Positions 15,912-25,464 of a stretch of DNA of 64,000 bases are shown piece after piece (the first letter of the stretch is position 1; every line of letters starts with the position of its first letter). The DNA is from Vibrio nitrifigilis. GTDB taxonomy: Bacteria; Pseudomonadota; Gammaproteobacteria; Enterobacterales; Vibrionaceae. The notes beneath the pieces were generated by a model. It had not been told where the DNA came from. It did not search any database and was given only the letters and a program-made list of their open reading frames with translations. A program made the position numbers and the translations under genes. The stretch lies in NCBI RefSeq assembly GCF_015686695.1, contig NZ_JADPMR010000001.1, positions 1,302,001 to 1,366,000 on the forward strand, given 5' to 3'.

Positions 15912-17600
15912 TTAAAACGCGGTACGTTTGTAGCGGCGATATTCTGGTTGCCAGAAATGTTGCTCGATGGCTTCCAAAATTGCGTCGTCAGAACGTTCAG
16001 GAGCAACGCCTTGTTCGATCGCTTTTTTCGCAACAGCAAAGGCAATCTTCTTCGATACAGAGTGAATGCTTTCAAGTGGTGGAAGTAGTGCACCGTGACC
16101 GTTAATCGCTAGTGGCGATGTTTCGGCTAAAGAGCGGCTAGATACCATCAGCATTTCATCCGTTACACGTTTAGCACCCACGGCTAAAACGCCTAGGCCA
16201 ATGCCTGGGAAAATGTAGCTGTTGTTACATTGGGCGATTGGATAAGTTTTACCTTCAAGTACCACAGGTTCAAACGGACTACCGGTTGCAACCAATGCTT
16301 CGCCGTTGGTCCAACGAAGAATATCATTTGGAGTTGCTTCTACGCGGCTAGTCGGGTTAGACAGTGGGAAAATAATAGGACGTTCACAGCTTGCGTGCAT
16401 CGTCTTGATGACTTCTTCACTGAATAGGCCAGGAGCGCCTGATACACCGATTAGCACGGTTGGCTTAGCTTGGCGAACAACGTCAAGCAGTGAGAAACCA
16501 TTACCTTCAGATGTCCACTCTTTCGTGTTCGATTTTTTCTGCATCAAACGCTGTTGGAAATCAAGCAGGTTATGCATGCCTTCTTCTAGCAGACCCCAAC
16601 GGTCAACCATATAAACTTGTGAGCGAGCTTGTGCATCGCTAATGCCTTCAGAAACCATCTGGGCAATGATCGCTTCTGCGATACCACAACCTGCAGAACC
16701 TGCGCCTAAGAAGGTAATGCGTTGGTCAGATAGCTTACTGCCTGCTGCTTTACATGCCGCAAGTAGAGAGCCAACAGCAATGGCAGCGGTGCCTTGAATA
16801 TCATCGTTAAAGCAACAAACGCGATCTTTGTAGCGTTGCAAAAGTGGCATCGCGTTTTTTTGTGCAAAGTCTTCAAATTGAATTAACGCTTCAGGCCAAC
16901 GACGTTTCACGGCTTCAATAAATTCTTCTACGAACGCGTCGTATTCTGCACCTTCAATACGAGTATGACGCCAACCCATATACATAGGATCTGCAAGGCG
17001 TTGAGGGTTGTTCGTACCGACATCAAGTACCACAGGTAAAGTGTAAGCCGGGCTGATACCACCACATGCGGTATACAGTGAAAGTTTACCAATAGGAATG
17101 CCCATGCCGCCGATACCTTGGTCACCAAGGCCAAGAATACGTTCACCGTCAGTCACAACGATAACTTTAACGTTTTGGTTTGCTGCATTGTTTAGCAGGT
17201 CATCGATACGATCACGGTTTTCGTAAGAAACAAAGAGACCACGTCCACGTCGGTAAATGTTTGAGAAGTTTTCACACGCCGCGCCAACAGTTGGTGTGTA
17301 GATGACAGGCATCATTTCAGAGATATGGTTTTGGACGAGGCGGTAAAAAAGAGTTTCGTTGGTGTCTTGAATATTGCGCAGATAGATATGTTTATCCATA
17401 TCACTTTCGAAGCTGCAATATTGTTGATACGCACGAACAACTTGCTCTTGAATAGTTTCAGTTGCTTCAGGAAGCAAACCTTCAAGGTTAAAAGAAACAC
17501 GTTCTTCTGCGCTAAATGCGCTGCCTTTATTCAATAGGGGGGTGCTCATTAATGCTGCACCAGCATATGGTAAATATAGTGGACGTTTATCGTTGTTCAT
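15912..17600 (-). CDS. maeA: NAD-dependent malic enzyme
   Basis: Oxidatively decarboxylates malate to pyruvate in the cytoplasm (562 aa). Visible blocks are YTPTVGAACENFSNIYRR (around residue 100), VTDGERILGLGDQGIGGMGIP, the metal/substrate segment FEDFAQKNAMPLL, FNDDIQGTAAIAVGS and the dinucleotide motif FLGAGSAGCGIAE. Length and sequence match SfcA/MaeA. ATG at 17600 is preferred over a start 11 codons upstream because it gives the usual N terminus. It has its own terminator and lies divergent from galE. Confidence 0.95.
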   Translation of the reverse strand: MNNDKRPLYLPYAGAALMSTPLLNKGSAFSAEERVSFNLEGLLPEATETIQEQVVRAYQQYCSFESDMDKHIYLRNIQDTNETLFYRLVQNHISEMMPVIYTPTVGAACENFSNIYRRGRGLFVSYENRDRIDDLLNNAANQNVKVIVVTDGERILGLGDQGIGGMGIPIGKLSLYTACGGISPAYTLPVVLDVGTNNPQRLADPMYMGWRHTRIEGAEYDAFVEEFIEAVKRRWPEALIQFEDFAQKNAMPLLQRYKDRVCCFNDDIQGTAAIAVGSLLAACKAAGSKLSDQRITFLGAGSAGCGIAEAIIAQMVSEGISDAQARSQVYMVDRWGLLEEGMHNLLDFQQRLMQKKSNTKEWTSEGNGFSLLDVVRQAKPTVLIGVSGAPGLFSEEVIKTMHASCERPIIFPLSNPTSRVEATPNDILRWTNGEALVATGSPFEPVVLEGKTYPIAQCNNSYIFPGIGLGVLAVGAKRVTDEMLMVSSRSLAETSPLAINGHGALLPPLESIHSVSKKIAFAVAKKAIEQGVAPERSDDAILEAIEQHFWQPEYRRYKRTAF

Positions 17601-17821
17601 TGTTGGCCTTTTTAGCGATGAAAGAAGACGCAAAAATGATACGGTTTGGAGAGGTTATTGTAAATAGAATGACTTAACGAATAAGACATTATTCGCTTCG
17701 ATTTGCTTAACATTTAGGCAAATAACCCTACATTAAGCATGTGTTTGCGTAGTGCCTAATTTATGACTCACTCATTCTTATAATTTGGCTATAGAAATCG
17801 TTCATTTTACTCAAAATAACA

Positions 17822-17837
17822 GTGTAAACGTTTTATA
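17822..17837 (+). promoter_or_regulatory. GalR operator 1 upstream of galE
   Basis: GTGTAAACGTTTTATA carries a perfect GalR left half-site and the central CG, with a weaker right half. Its centre is 90 bases from operator 2, compatible with repression by looping as in the E. coli gal operon. Confidence 0.8.
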
Positions 17838-17911
17838 TTTTATTAAATTTATATAAAACAGATGGTTATATAAAATATTTGGCAATGCTTGTGATTTAAT
17901 ATGCAAATTTA

Positions 17912-17927
17912 GTGGTAACGTTTACAC
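17912..17927 (+). promoter_or_regulatory. GalR operator 2 upstream of galE
   Basis: GTGGTAACGTTTACAC is a near-perfect 16-base palindrome matching the known GalR/GalS consensus. It lies about 85 bases before the galE start. Confidence 0.88.
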
Positions 17928-18012
17928 AATGTGTCAGGCTTCACAGAAAGTAGCCCAAGGTAGTTGATAAACTTGGCTCAATTCAACGCACAAGTAATTT
18001 AAGAGGTGCAGC

Positions 18013-19026
18013 GTGAAAGTATTAGTGACTGGAGGTATGGGCTATATTGGCAGCCATACTTGCGTACAAATGATTGAAGCCGGCATCACCCCTGTGATTA
18101 TCGACAATCTATGCAATGCCAAACGAGAAGTGCTAAATCGCATCAAAAATTTAACTCAGACAACGCCCGTGTTTTATGAGGGAGATGTACGCGATGAAAC
18201 GCTATTAGATCGTGTTTTTTCTGAGCAAAAAATTGATTCGGTTGTTCATTTTGCAGGGTTAAAAGCTGTTGGGGAATCTGTCGCTAAACCTCTTGAATAT
18301 TATGACAATAATGTAAATGGTTCGTTAGTGCTGGCTCGTGCTATGCGCAAAGCGGGTGTCAAAAGTTTGGTATTCAGTTCTTCCGCGACTGTTTATGGTG
18401 ATCCCGCCAGTGTGCCCATTACAGAATCGTTTCCAACCGGAGCGACGACGAATCCATATGGACGCAGTAAGTACATGGTAGAAGAGTGTCTGCGAGATCT
18501 GTTCCATGCTGAGCCTGACTGGAGTATCACTTTATTGCGCTATTTTAACCCTGTGGGCGCTCATCCATCAGGTTCGATGGGAGAAGATCCTCAGGGCATA
18601 CCGAATAACCTTATGCCTTTTATTGCTCAAGTTGCGGTCGGTCGACGTGACCACCTATCTGTGTTTGGTGATGATTATGCAACGCCTGATGGTACCGGCG
18701 TACGTGATTATATTCATGTTATGGATTTAGCGGATGGCCATATTGCGGCTATTCGTGGTGTGGGAAACAAAGCCGGGTTACACATCTACAATTTGGGCAC
18801 AGGGCAAGGGTCGAGTGTTCTTGATATGGTGAATGCTTTTACCGCCGCTTGTGGCCATGACGTGCCTTATCAAATTTGTCCGCGACGTCCTGGCGATATT
18901 GCTGAGTGCTGGGCAAGTACTGCAAAGGTGGAAGCCGATTTAGGTTGGAAGGCGACTCGCACAGTAGAGCAGATGACAGCAGATACATGGAATTGGCAGT
19001 CAAAAAATCCTAACGGTTATGAATAA
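18013..19026 (+). CDS. galE: UDP-glucose 4-epimerase
   Basis: Interconverts UDP-galactose and UDP-glucose in the Leloir pathway (337 aa). It is a short-chain dehydrogenase-type enzyme with NAD motif GGMGYIGSH at the N terminus, Ser-Ser-Ala-Thr-Val-Tyr-Gly, and the catalytic pair Y-x-x-x-K in YGRSKYM. The start is GTG at 18013 with AAGAGG ahead. It is the first gene of galETK, under the GalR operators. Confidence 0.97.
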   Translation: MKVLVTGGMGYIGSHTCVQMIEAGITPVIIDNLCNAKREVLNRIKNLTQTTPVFYEGDVRDETLLDRVFSEQKIDSVVHFAGLKAVGESVAKPLEYYDNNVNGSLVLARAMRKAGVKSLVFSSSATVYGDPASVPITESFPTGATTNPYGRSKYMVEECLRDLFHAEPDWSITLLRYFNPVGAHPSGSMGEDPQGIPNNLMPFIAQVAVGRRDHLSVFGDDYATPDGTGVRDYIHVMDLADGHIAAIRGVGNKAGLHIYNLGTGQGSSVLDMVNAFTAACGHDVPYQICPRRPGDIAECWASTAKVEADLGWKATRTVEQMTADTWNWQSKNPNGYE

Positions 19027-19077
19027 CCCTTCGGCTGAAACAATTCCTAAGTTATTTTAATTTTACGAGCAAACGTT

Positions 19078-20130
19078 ATGTCAGATATTACTTTTAATCC
19101 GGTTGATCATCCCCATCGTCGTTATAACCCATTAACCGGCCAATGGATTTTAGTCTCTCCTCATCGTGCAAAACGCCCTTGGAGTGGTCAAGACGAGAAA
19201 GCACCGACTGAGACATTACCTTCATACGATGAGCATTGTTTTTTGTGTCCCACTAACGAACGAGTCTCAGGGGATACCAACCCTGATTATCAAGGGACTT
19301 ACGTCTTTGGTAATGATTTTGCCGCGCTCAAAGAAGATACGCCCGAAGCGCCAGAATCAGACAATCCTCTGTTTCGTTGCCAAAGTGCGAGAGGCTTAAG
19401 CCGTGTGATTTGTTTCTCTCCAGACCACAGCAAAACCTTGCCAGAATTACCCGTACCAGCCATTCGCCGCGTGATTGATACTTGGAATGAGCAGATTGAA
19501 GAGTTAGGTAAAAAATATCTTTGGGTACAGGTATTCGAAAATAAAGGCGCCATGATGGGTTGTTCTCAACCACACCCGCATGGACAAGTTTGGGCAAACA
19601 GTTTTTTACCTAATGAAATTGCGCGTAAAGAAGACAATTTAAAAGCCTATTACCAACAATATGGTTCGAACCTGTTGGTGGACTATGTCAATGCTGAACT
19701 GAAAGATGGCAGTCGCACTGTGGTTGAAACTGAACACTGGTTAGCCGTAGTGCCGTATTGGGCTGCATGGCCATTTGAAACCATGTTGTTACCGAAAGTT
19801 CATGTGCGTCGTATGAGTGAATTGACGGAAGCGCAACGTGATGATTTGGCACTCGCAATGAAAAAACTGACCAGTCGTTACGATAACTTATTTGAATGTT
19901 CGTTCCCTTACTCAATGGGGTGGCATTACGCACCATTTTTCGAAGAAGGAACCGATATAGAACACTGGCAACTGCATGCGCTGTTCTACCCGCCATTATT
20001 GCGCAGCGCCACCGTGCGTAAATTTATGGTGGGGTATGAAATGCTTGCTGAATCACAGCGTGACCTCACTGCTGAGCAAGCCGCTGAGCGACTTCGCGCC
20101 TTAAGTGATGTGCATTTTAAAGAGCAATAA
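19078..20130 (+). CDS. galT: Galactose-1-phosphate uridylyltransferase
   Basis: A 350-residue Leloir enzyme moving UMP between UDP-glucose and galactose-1-phosphate. The active-site H-P-H-G-Q sequence (SQPHPHGQVWA) is present, along with the metal-binding C-x-x-C in CFLCPTNERVSG and the C-terminal HYAPFFEEGTDIEHWQLHALFYPP block. It lies 51 bases after galE. The order galE-galT-galK matches enterobacteria. Confidence 0.97.
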   Translation: MSDITFNPVDHPHRRYNPLTGQWILVSPHRAKRPWSGQDEKAPTETLPSYDEHCFLCPTNERVSGDTNPDYQGTYVFGNDFAALKEDTPEAPESDNPLFRCQSARGLSRVICFSPDHSKTLPELPVPAIRRVIDTWNEQIEELGKKYLWVQVFENKGAMMGCSQPHPHGQVWANSFLPNEIARKEDNLKAYYQQYGSNLLVDYVNAELKDGSRTVVETEHWLAVVPYWAAWPFETMLLPKVHVRRMSELTEAQRDDLALAMKKLTSRYDNLFECSFPYSMGWHYAPFFEEGTDIEHWQLHALFYPPLLRSATVRKFMVGYEMLAESQRDLTAEQAAERLRALSDVHFKEQ

Positions 20131-20221
20131 ACACTACTTGGACCGCGCTAGAGCAGTGAGGTCCTTATCCTGATTTTTCGGTTTGGGTTAGCCAAGCTGT
20201 GATTGAATAAGAGATACGATT

Positions 20222-21376
20222 ATGTCTGATCCTATGCAAAACGTAAGTGCATCTTTCCCACGTGTATTTGGTTATGAGCCCACTCATCACATTCAAGCAC
20301 CTGGTCGTGTTAATCTGATTGGTGAACACACGGATTACAATGATGGTTTTGTACTACCATGCGCGATTAATTATCAAACTGTGGTAGCGGCTAAACGGCG
20401 TGATGACCGATTTGTTCGTGTTGTCGCTTGTGATTACCAAGATGCACAAGATGAATTCTCACTTGATGGGCCAATTGAATTTGTTGCTGACAAAATGTGG
20501 GCCAATTACATCCGTGGTGTTGTGAAATGTTTGCTGCAACGGGGTTTCGAGTTTGGTGGCGTTGATATTGCTGTTTCTGGCAATGTGCCTCAAGGTGCAG
20601 GTTTAAGTTCGTCTGCTGCATTGGAGGTGGTGATAGGTCAAACGTTTAAAACACTATACAACTTAGAAATATCGCAAGCCGAAATTGCGTTGAATGGACA
20701 GCAAGCTGAAAACGAATTTGTTGGCTGTAATTGTGGGATTATGGATCAATTGATTTCAGCACAAGGCCAAGATAATCATGCTTTGTTGATCGATTGCCGC
20801 AGTTTAGAGTGTCAGCCGGTCTCAATGCCTGAAGATATGGCGGTTGTGATCATTAACTCCAACAAACAACGCGGTTTGGTCGATAGTGAATATAATACTC
20901 GTCGTCAGCAGTGCGAAGAAGCGGCTCAGATCTTTGGAGTTAAAGCATTACGTGATGTGACCATTGAACAATTTGTAGCAAAACAAAATGAGTTGTCTCC
21001 TGATGTGGCTAAGCGTGCTCGCCATGTGATTACCGAAAATACGCGTACTGTTGAAGCGGCAAAAGCGTTGGAAGAGGGGAACATCACCCTATTAGCACAG
21101 CTTATGGAACAATCTCATAACTCAATGCGTGATGATTTTGAAATCACGGTTAAAGAGATCGATACCCTCGTTGATATCGTGAAAGACGTTGTCGGTGAAC
21201 AGGGTGGTGTACGTATGACTGGCGGCGGCTTTGGTGGCTGTGTGGTATCGCTGGTTCCACCACAGTTAGTTGATGCAGTAAAACAAGCCATTGCTGAACA
21301 ATATGAAGCCAAAACGGGATTAAAAGAAACCATTTACGTTTGTCATGCCACTGACGGCGCAAGCGTTGTCGCTTGA
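20222..21376 (+). CDS. galK: Galactokinase
   Basis: A GHMP-family kinase (384 aa) phosphorylating galactose. Motif 1 is GRVNLIGEHTDYNDGFVLP, the phosphate loop GNVPQGAGLSSSAALEV and motif 3 MTGGGFGGCVV. The 91 bases between galT and galK contain GGACC/GGTCC arms that could form a hairpin. In E. coli the Spot 42 RNA acts at the galK start; nothing here shows whether that holds. No galM follows; a terminator ends the operon. Confidence 0.97.
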   Translation: MSDPMQNVSASFPRVFGYEPTHHIQAPGRVNLIGEHTDYNDGFVLPCAINYQTVVAAKRRDDRFVRVVACDYQDAQDEFSLDGPIEFVADKMWANYIRGVVKCLLQRGFEFGGVDIAVSGNVPQGAGLSSSAALEVVIGQTFKTLYNLEISQAEIALNGQQAENEFVGCNCGIMDQLISAQGQDNHALLIDCRSLECQPVSMPEDMAVVIINSNKQRGLVDSEYNTRRQQCEEAAQIFGVKALRDVTIEQFVAKQNELSPDVAKRARHVITENTRTVEAAKALEEGNITLLAQLMEQSHNSMRDDFEITVKEIDTLVDIVKDVVGEQGGVRMTGGGFGGCVVSLVPPQLVDAVKQAIAEQYEAKTGLKETIYVCHATDGASVVA

Positions 21377-21388
21377 TAGGTGAATTAA

Positions 21389-21421
21389 CTAAAAAAGCTG
21401 GCGCGAGCCAGCTTTTTTAGT
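21389..21421. terminator. Bidirectional terminator between galK and the endoglucanase
   Basis: AAAAAAGCTGG with CCAGCTTTTTT around a short loop. The A and T runs make it work on both strands for these convergent genes. Confidence 0.92.
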
Positions 21422-21443
21422 TTAGGCGAGTGATAACCGATAG

Positions 21444-22808
21444 TTAGTCACAAACATCTCCGGTAACATTTGATGCGCTGCCTTCACCGTTGCCGATAAA
21501 TCCAACTTCTACGGTAGCATTGGGTTCAATAGTGGCATTCCAACTCAGGTTTGTCGCACTGTATGAGCCGGTTAGGGTGGCGCCCCAGCTTTGAGTGATG
21601 GTAGTGCCGTCAGAATAAGACCAGTTGACATTCCAACCGTCTATCGCGGTATCACTGTTATTCGTTATACGGATAGCGCCTTGGAATCCGCCTTGCCACG
21701 AAGAGGTAATCATATGCTCGCAAGTAACGGATCCTGTCGATGTTGAACTGGAGTCACTACTGCTGTCAGAAGTTGATGTGTCTGTGCTTGTTGAGTCGTC
21801 AGATGATGTAGATGAATCTGACTCACTGCTATCATCGCTTGTGGCAACACTCGTACCCCAATTGGAAATGATATTTTTAACATAGGTACCCGAAGCGGTG
21901 AGATCGCTTGCTGACCAATTCCCAGTTGCACTTGCCCCTGAGTTGATAATGGATGCGCCTTCATCCTTATCGCTCACCGCCCAGTTAACATTGGTGATGT
22001 TATTGGTTTGCAGAAAATCCATCCAACTGTCGACACTGTCTTCTGCCACATCGCCATTACCATCTGAATTGACAGCTCCCCATTCCGTGACCATTAAAGG
22101 AATGCCATTGTTCAGTGCTGTCGATGCCTTATCTCTCAATGACTGACCGTGAGTTCCTGCATAAAAGTGGAGAGAATAAGCAATATTGGTTCCATCGATA
22201 GGGTCTTGTGATGCGACGTCTACATCTTGAGACCAGTTTGGGGTTCCGACGACAATTAAATTGTCTGAATCGATAGCGCGAATTGCAGCAATCACGTCTT
22301 CTGCATAGGGTTTGATAACGTTTGACCAGCTAACTGCCAAAGGCTCGTTATATATTTCATAAATAACGTTAGTTTTGTCGCCATATAATGTCGCCATTTT
22401 TTGGAAAAAAGCGATAGCTGAGGCTTCTTTATCTTCACCGTGGTGCGTATGGAAATCGATAATAACGTACATATCATTGGCGATAGCAGCATCGATAACG
22501 GTTTCCGCTCTGGTTAAGTTACCTGATGGGTCGTCAATATAAGAGCCACTGTTATCTGCACCCACAGCAACGCGCACGATGGTTGAACCCCAGTCGTCTT
22601 TTAGCCATTTAACAACACTGGCGTTGTACATTTTCTCCTGACCCCATCCCGTATTACTCCAGAAGAAACTATTGCCTGCAAAACTTGTGGCCTCGCCGCC
22701 ACTAAGGATTTGATTTCCGTTCACTGTAAGCGCGGGAACACTTGCTAGCGCAGTGCTGCTGGCAAGTGCTAAAGCTAATGTTATTGTTTTTAGTTTGATT
22801 CGTTTCAT
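21444..22808 (-). CDS. Secreted endoglucanase, GH5 catalytic domain plus CBM2
   Basis: Predicted cellulase (454 aa) cutting internal beta-1,4-glucan bonds outside the cell. A Sec signal peptide covers about 1-23 (ending ALA-S). The GH5 domain (about 24-318) has the acid/base E155 in IYEIYNEP and the nucleophile E242 in LMVTEWG. A Ser/Thr/Asp linker (about 321-360) leads to a C-terminal CBM2 (361-454) with C363 and C453 placed for the usual disulfide and tryptophans W371, W392, W396 and W423 for cellulose binding. ATG 22808 (MKRIKLK) gives the signal peptide. It is a single gene next to galETK, with which it shares only a terminator. Confidence 0.93.
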   Translation of the reverse strand: MKRIKLKTITLALALASSTALASVPALTVNGNQILSGGEATSFAGNSFFWSNTGWGQEKMYNASVVKWLKDDWGSTIVRVAVGADNSGSYIDDPSGNLTRAETVIDAAIANDMYVIIDFHTHHGEDKEASAIAFFQKMATLYGDKTNVIYEIYNEPLAVSWSNVIKPYAEDVIAAIRAIDSDNLIVVGTPNWSQDVDVASQDPIDGTNIAYSLHFYAGTHGQSLRDKASTALNNGIPLMVTEWGAVNSDGNGDVAEDSVDSWMDFLQTNNITNVNWAVSDKDEGASIINSGASATGNWSASDLTASGTYVKNIISNWGTSVATSDDSSESDSSTSSDDSTSTDTSTSDSSSDSSSTSTGSVTCEHMITSSWQGGFQGAIRITNNSDTAIDGWNVNWSYSDGTTITQSWGATLTGSYSATNLSWNATIEPNATVEVGFIGNGEGSASNVTGDVCD

Positions 22809-23045
22809 CTCAATACCCGTGTATATGTAAAAGTTTGTCAATATGCATATAGTAAGGTATGAGATGAGGTTGAATTATTGATTGATTTTATGAATGGAAT
22901 CTACTGCCCAGATTGGGTGATAAGTGATGAATAGCTTGGAAGTAAAGATTCACTTTAACCAGAAATGACATATTTCTGGTTGAAGAATGAAAAATGCTCA
23001 GCGCTGGTGGTTGGGTTTATGGTGAAAAGCGACTTGAAGTCACCA

Positions 23046-23687
23046 TTACTCATAATATTGGATGCCAATTTCAATCGGCTCTCGACCATTTTGTTGGCGC
23101 CATGTATTCGTATCACGCAGAGAATAGGCGCAGCCACAATACTCTTGCTGATAAAAGCGCTCTCGTTTTGCTATCTCTACCATGCGACTTGCCCCTCCTT
23201 TTTTACGCCAGTTAAAGGTCCAGTAATTAAGGTTAGGGTAGGGAGCTGCTGCGCGAAGGCCACAATCATTGATTTGATCCATATTTTTCCATCGAGAGAT
23301 ACCTAAACAGCTCGTAAAGGTATCAAAACCATGTTCATGTGCATAAAGCGCTGTGCGTTCAAAACGCATGTCAAAGCACTCAGTGCAGCGTTCTCCTCGC
23401 TCAGGCTCCCATTCTAGTCCTTTTACTCGATCAAACCAGTTGCGTACATCGTAGTCCGCATCAATAAATGGGACGCCAAGTTTTTCAGCAAATCGAATAT
23501 TTTCCTCTTTGCGGATTAAATACTCTTTTTTTGGATGTATGTTGGGGTTGTAGAAGAAAATCGTAAACTCAATGCCAGCGTTCGCCATGCGCTCCATCAC
23601 ATCTCCTGAGCACGGAGCGCAGCATGAATGTAACAATACATGGTTCGATGATGTTGGAGTTTCAAGAACTATTGCTTCTTTAGCCAT
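23046..23687 (-). CDS. queH: Epoxyqueuosine reductase QueH
   Basis: Catalyses the last step of queuosine synthesis on tRNA (213 aa, the DUF208 family). The adjacent cysteines H-S-C22-C23-A-P-C26 near the N terminus and C101-x-x-C104 (RCTECFDMR), with a later EYCGCAYS, match the metal-binding and redox residues of QueH. It is the non-homologous replacement for QueG. It is monocistronic and divergent from the VOC gene. Confidence 0.93.
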   Translation of the reverse strand: MAKEAIVLETPTSSNHVLLHSCCAPCSGDVMERMANAGIEFTIFFYNPNIHPKKEYLIRKEENIRFAEKLGVPFIDADYDVRNWFDRVKGLEWEPERGERCTECFDMRFERTALYAHEHGFDTFTSCLGISRWKNMDQINDCGLRAAAPYPNLNYWTFNWRKKGGASRMVEIAKRERFYQQEYCGCAYSLRDTNTWRQQNGREPIEIGIQYYE

Positions 23688-23878
23688 GGGGCCTCTTAAG
23701 ATTATCTGGATAGGTGTAGCACGTAAAATATACCATTAGTTTATTATGAAACTGATTTGTTAAAAACTTGTTTTTCACTATATATGCGCACGTTGAAATA
23801 AAAATGGTGAATTGTTAATGACACCTGTTGATCTTTTCTTTACATTAATTATTCAATTAATTGAATAGGATGGTGAGT

Positions 23879-24259
23879 GTGTTTAGTCATGTAATGGTGG
23901 GGTCAGATGATCTTGCACAATCAAAAATATTTTATGATGCGATAATGCAAGTCATTGGTTATAACGCGGGCGTTTACGATCCGAAAGGTCGTTGCATGTA
24001 CATAAGTGAAAACGGCGTTTTAGGTGTTACGAAACCAATCAACGGTGAGCCAACCAGTGTCGGTAATGGTATGACTGTTGGTTTTAAAGTGGCAAGTCCA
24101 GAGCTGGTCGATCAATGGCATGCCGCAGGTGTCGCTAATGGTGGCATGGCAATAGAAAACCCTCCAGGTATTAGAGGGGAAGGGAATAACCAAAAATACG
24201 TGGCTTATTTAAGAGACCCTTTTGGTAATAAATTATGTGCGGTTTATTTTGTCAAATAA
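23879..24259 (+). CDS. VOC (glyoxalase/bleomycin-resistance fold) family protein
   Basis: A 126-residue single-domain protein of the vicinal oxygen chelate superfamily, showing FSHVMVGSDDLAQSKIFYDAIM at the start and YVAYLRDPFGNKLCAVYF at the end. I place the start at GTG 23879, eight bases after AGGA, because the family normally opens with M-F-S-H-V-M-V-G. ATG at 23870 is the alternative, but it overlaps that ribosome site. The substrate is unknown, and metal ligands cannot be assigned with confidence. Confidence 0.82.
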   Translation: MFSHVMVGSDDLAQSKIFYDAIMQVIGYNAGVYDPKGRCMYISENGVLGVTKPINGEPTSVGNGMTVGFKVASPELVDQWHAAGVANGGMAIENPPGIRGEGNNQKYVAYLRDPFGNKLCAVYFVK

Positions 24260-24477
24260 GTGTGGTGAGTAACACCATGCGTAAATGACCTGGAAAATAA
24301 AAATCCATATATTGATCAATAATATAGGGTTAAATAAGCTATTGCCGTATTCAGTATTTTATGCTGTGAAACAAGTGGTAATATCTATTCAATGGTATCG
24401 CATGCGATAACCACCGATTCTTCACTTATTTTGGTTTACATTATTATCTAATCTAACACTTTGTGTAGGCATTTAGC

Positions 24478-25464
24478 ATGGAAAGTTCTAAACAGCAGTT
24501 TTGGCTGGGGTTGGCATTAAGCTGTACGACGGCTTTATTTTGGGGAATGATTCCCATTGCTTTGAAATTATCGAGTGGTTTCGCTGATCCCGTTACGCTG
24601 ACTTGGTCTCGTTTCACTTTTGCCGCTATTGTTGTGTTTGTATGGCAATGGCAACATGGTCGGCTGCATGAATTCCGCCAGTTAAATCGAAAAGAGTGGC
24701 TGCGCCTGTTTGCTGCTGGATGCTTTTTGATCATCAATTACACGACATTTGCTTGGGGAGTGACTTTTTTACGCCCTGAAGTCGCCCAACTGGGAATGCA
24801 AATATCACCGGTATTCATGGCCTTAGGTGGACTGCTATTTTTGAAAGAGCAGGTCTCATGGCAACAATGGGCTTGTTTTGGTCTATTAATTTTGGGGCTT
24901 TTGGTATTTTTTCATCCAGTATTGACTGGTGATTATCATGGTGATGTTCATAACTTAGTCACCGGTTTAATCATCATATTTATCTCTGCGTTTTCGTGGT
25001 GTATTTATGCATTGACGCAAAAAACACTGTTTAAAAAACTAAGTTCATCCAATATCTTATTAATGATTTATATTCTTGCAACCGTTGTTATGGCACCGTT
25101 CAGCTCACCGATGTTGTTAACAACAATGAGTTCGAACGACACTTGGGTGATGCTATTTTGTTGTATCAATACCGTGGTGGCATATGGCGCCTTTACCCAA
25201 GCAATGCGCTATTGGGAAACGGTACAAGTCAGCGCAGTTATTGCTGTTGTTCCCGTCGTAGTATTTGTTTTAACTGAACTTTGTGTTGTGTTTGGTTTGT
25301 GGAGTTCGATTATTAGCGAATCTCATGTTGATTGGTTAAGTATGGCTGGAATGTTTATGGTTGTTGGTTCGGCAATCTCTGTGCAGGTCGTGAGTGCTCG
25401 AGCAAACCGAAAGCGGCGACAAAAATTGGAGCAGCAACACTCTGCCCAACTTCATGCTGCTTAA
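24478..25464 (+). CDS. EamA/DMT-family transporter
   Basis: A 328-residue inner membrane protein with about ten hydrophobic helices made of two EamA repeats (first LALSCTTALFWGMIPIALK, second LVTGLIIIFISAFSWCIYALTQK). The drug/metabolite transporter superfamily exports metabolites or amino acids. The C-terminal tail (about 305-328) is basic and cytoplasmic. Its stop codon overlaps that of the convergent small gene by four bases. The substrate cannot be told. Confidence 0.88.
   Translation: MESSKQQFWLGLALSCTTALFWGMIPIALKLSSGFADPVTLTWSRFTFAAIVVFVWQWQHGRLHEFRQLNRKEWLRLFAAGCFLIINYTTFAWGVTFLRPEVAQLGMQISPVFMALGGLLFLKEQVSWQQWACFGLLILGLLVFFHPVLTGDYHGDVHNLVTGLIIIFISAFSWCIYALTQKTLFKKLSSSNILLMIYILATVVMAPFSSPMLLTTMSSNDTWVMLFCCINTVVAYGAFTQAMRYWETVQVSAVIAVVPVVVFVLTELCVVFGLWSSIISESHVDWLSMAGMFMVVGSAISVQVVSARANRKRRQKLEQQHSAQLHAA

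Larger units (their letters stand above)
17601..18012. other. Divergent regulatory region maeA/galE
   Basis: 412 bases with the two GalR operators listed separately. Close to maeA lies a perfect inverted repeat CGAATAA-GACA-TTATTCG (17678-17695), a possible operator for maeA. A weak CRP-like element TGTGA at 17891-17895 followed by a poor second half precedes the second GalR site. Confidence 0.6.
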
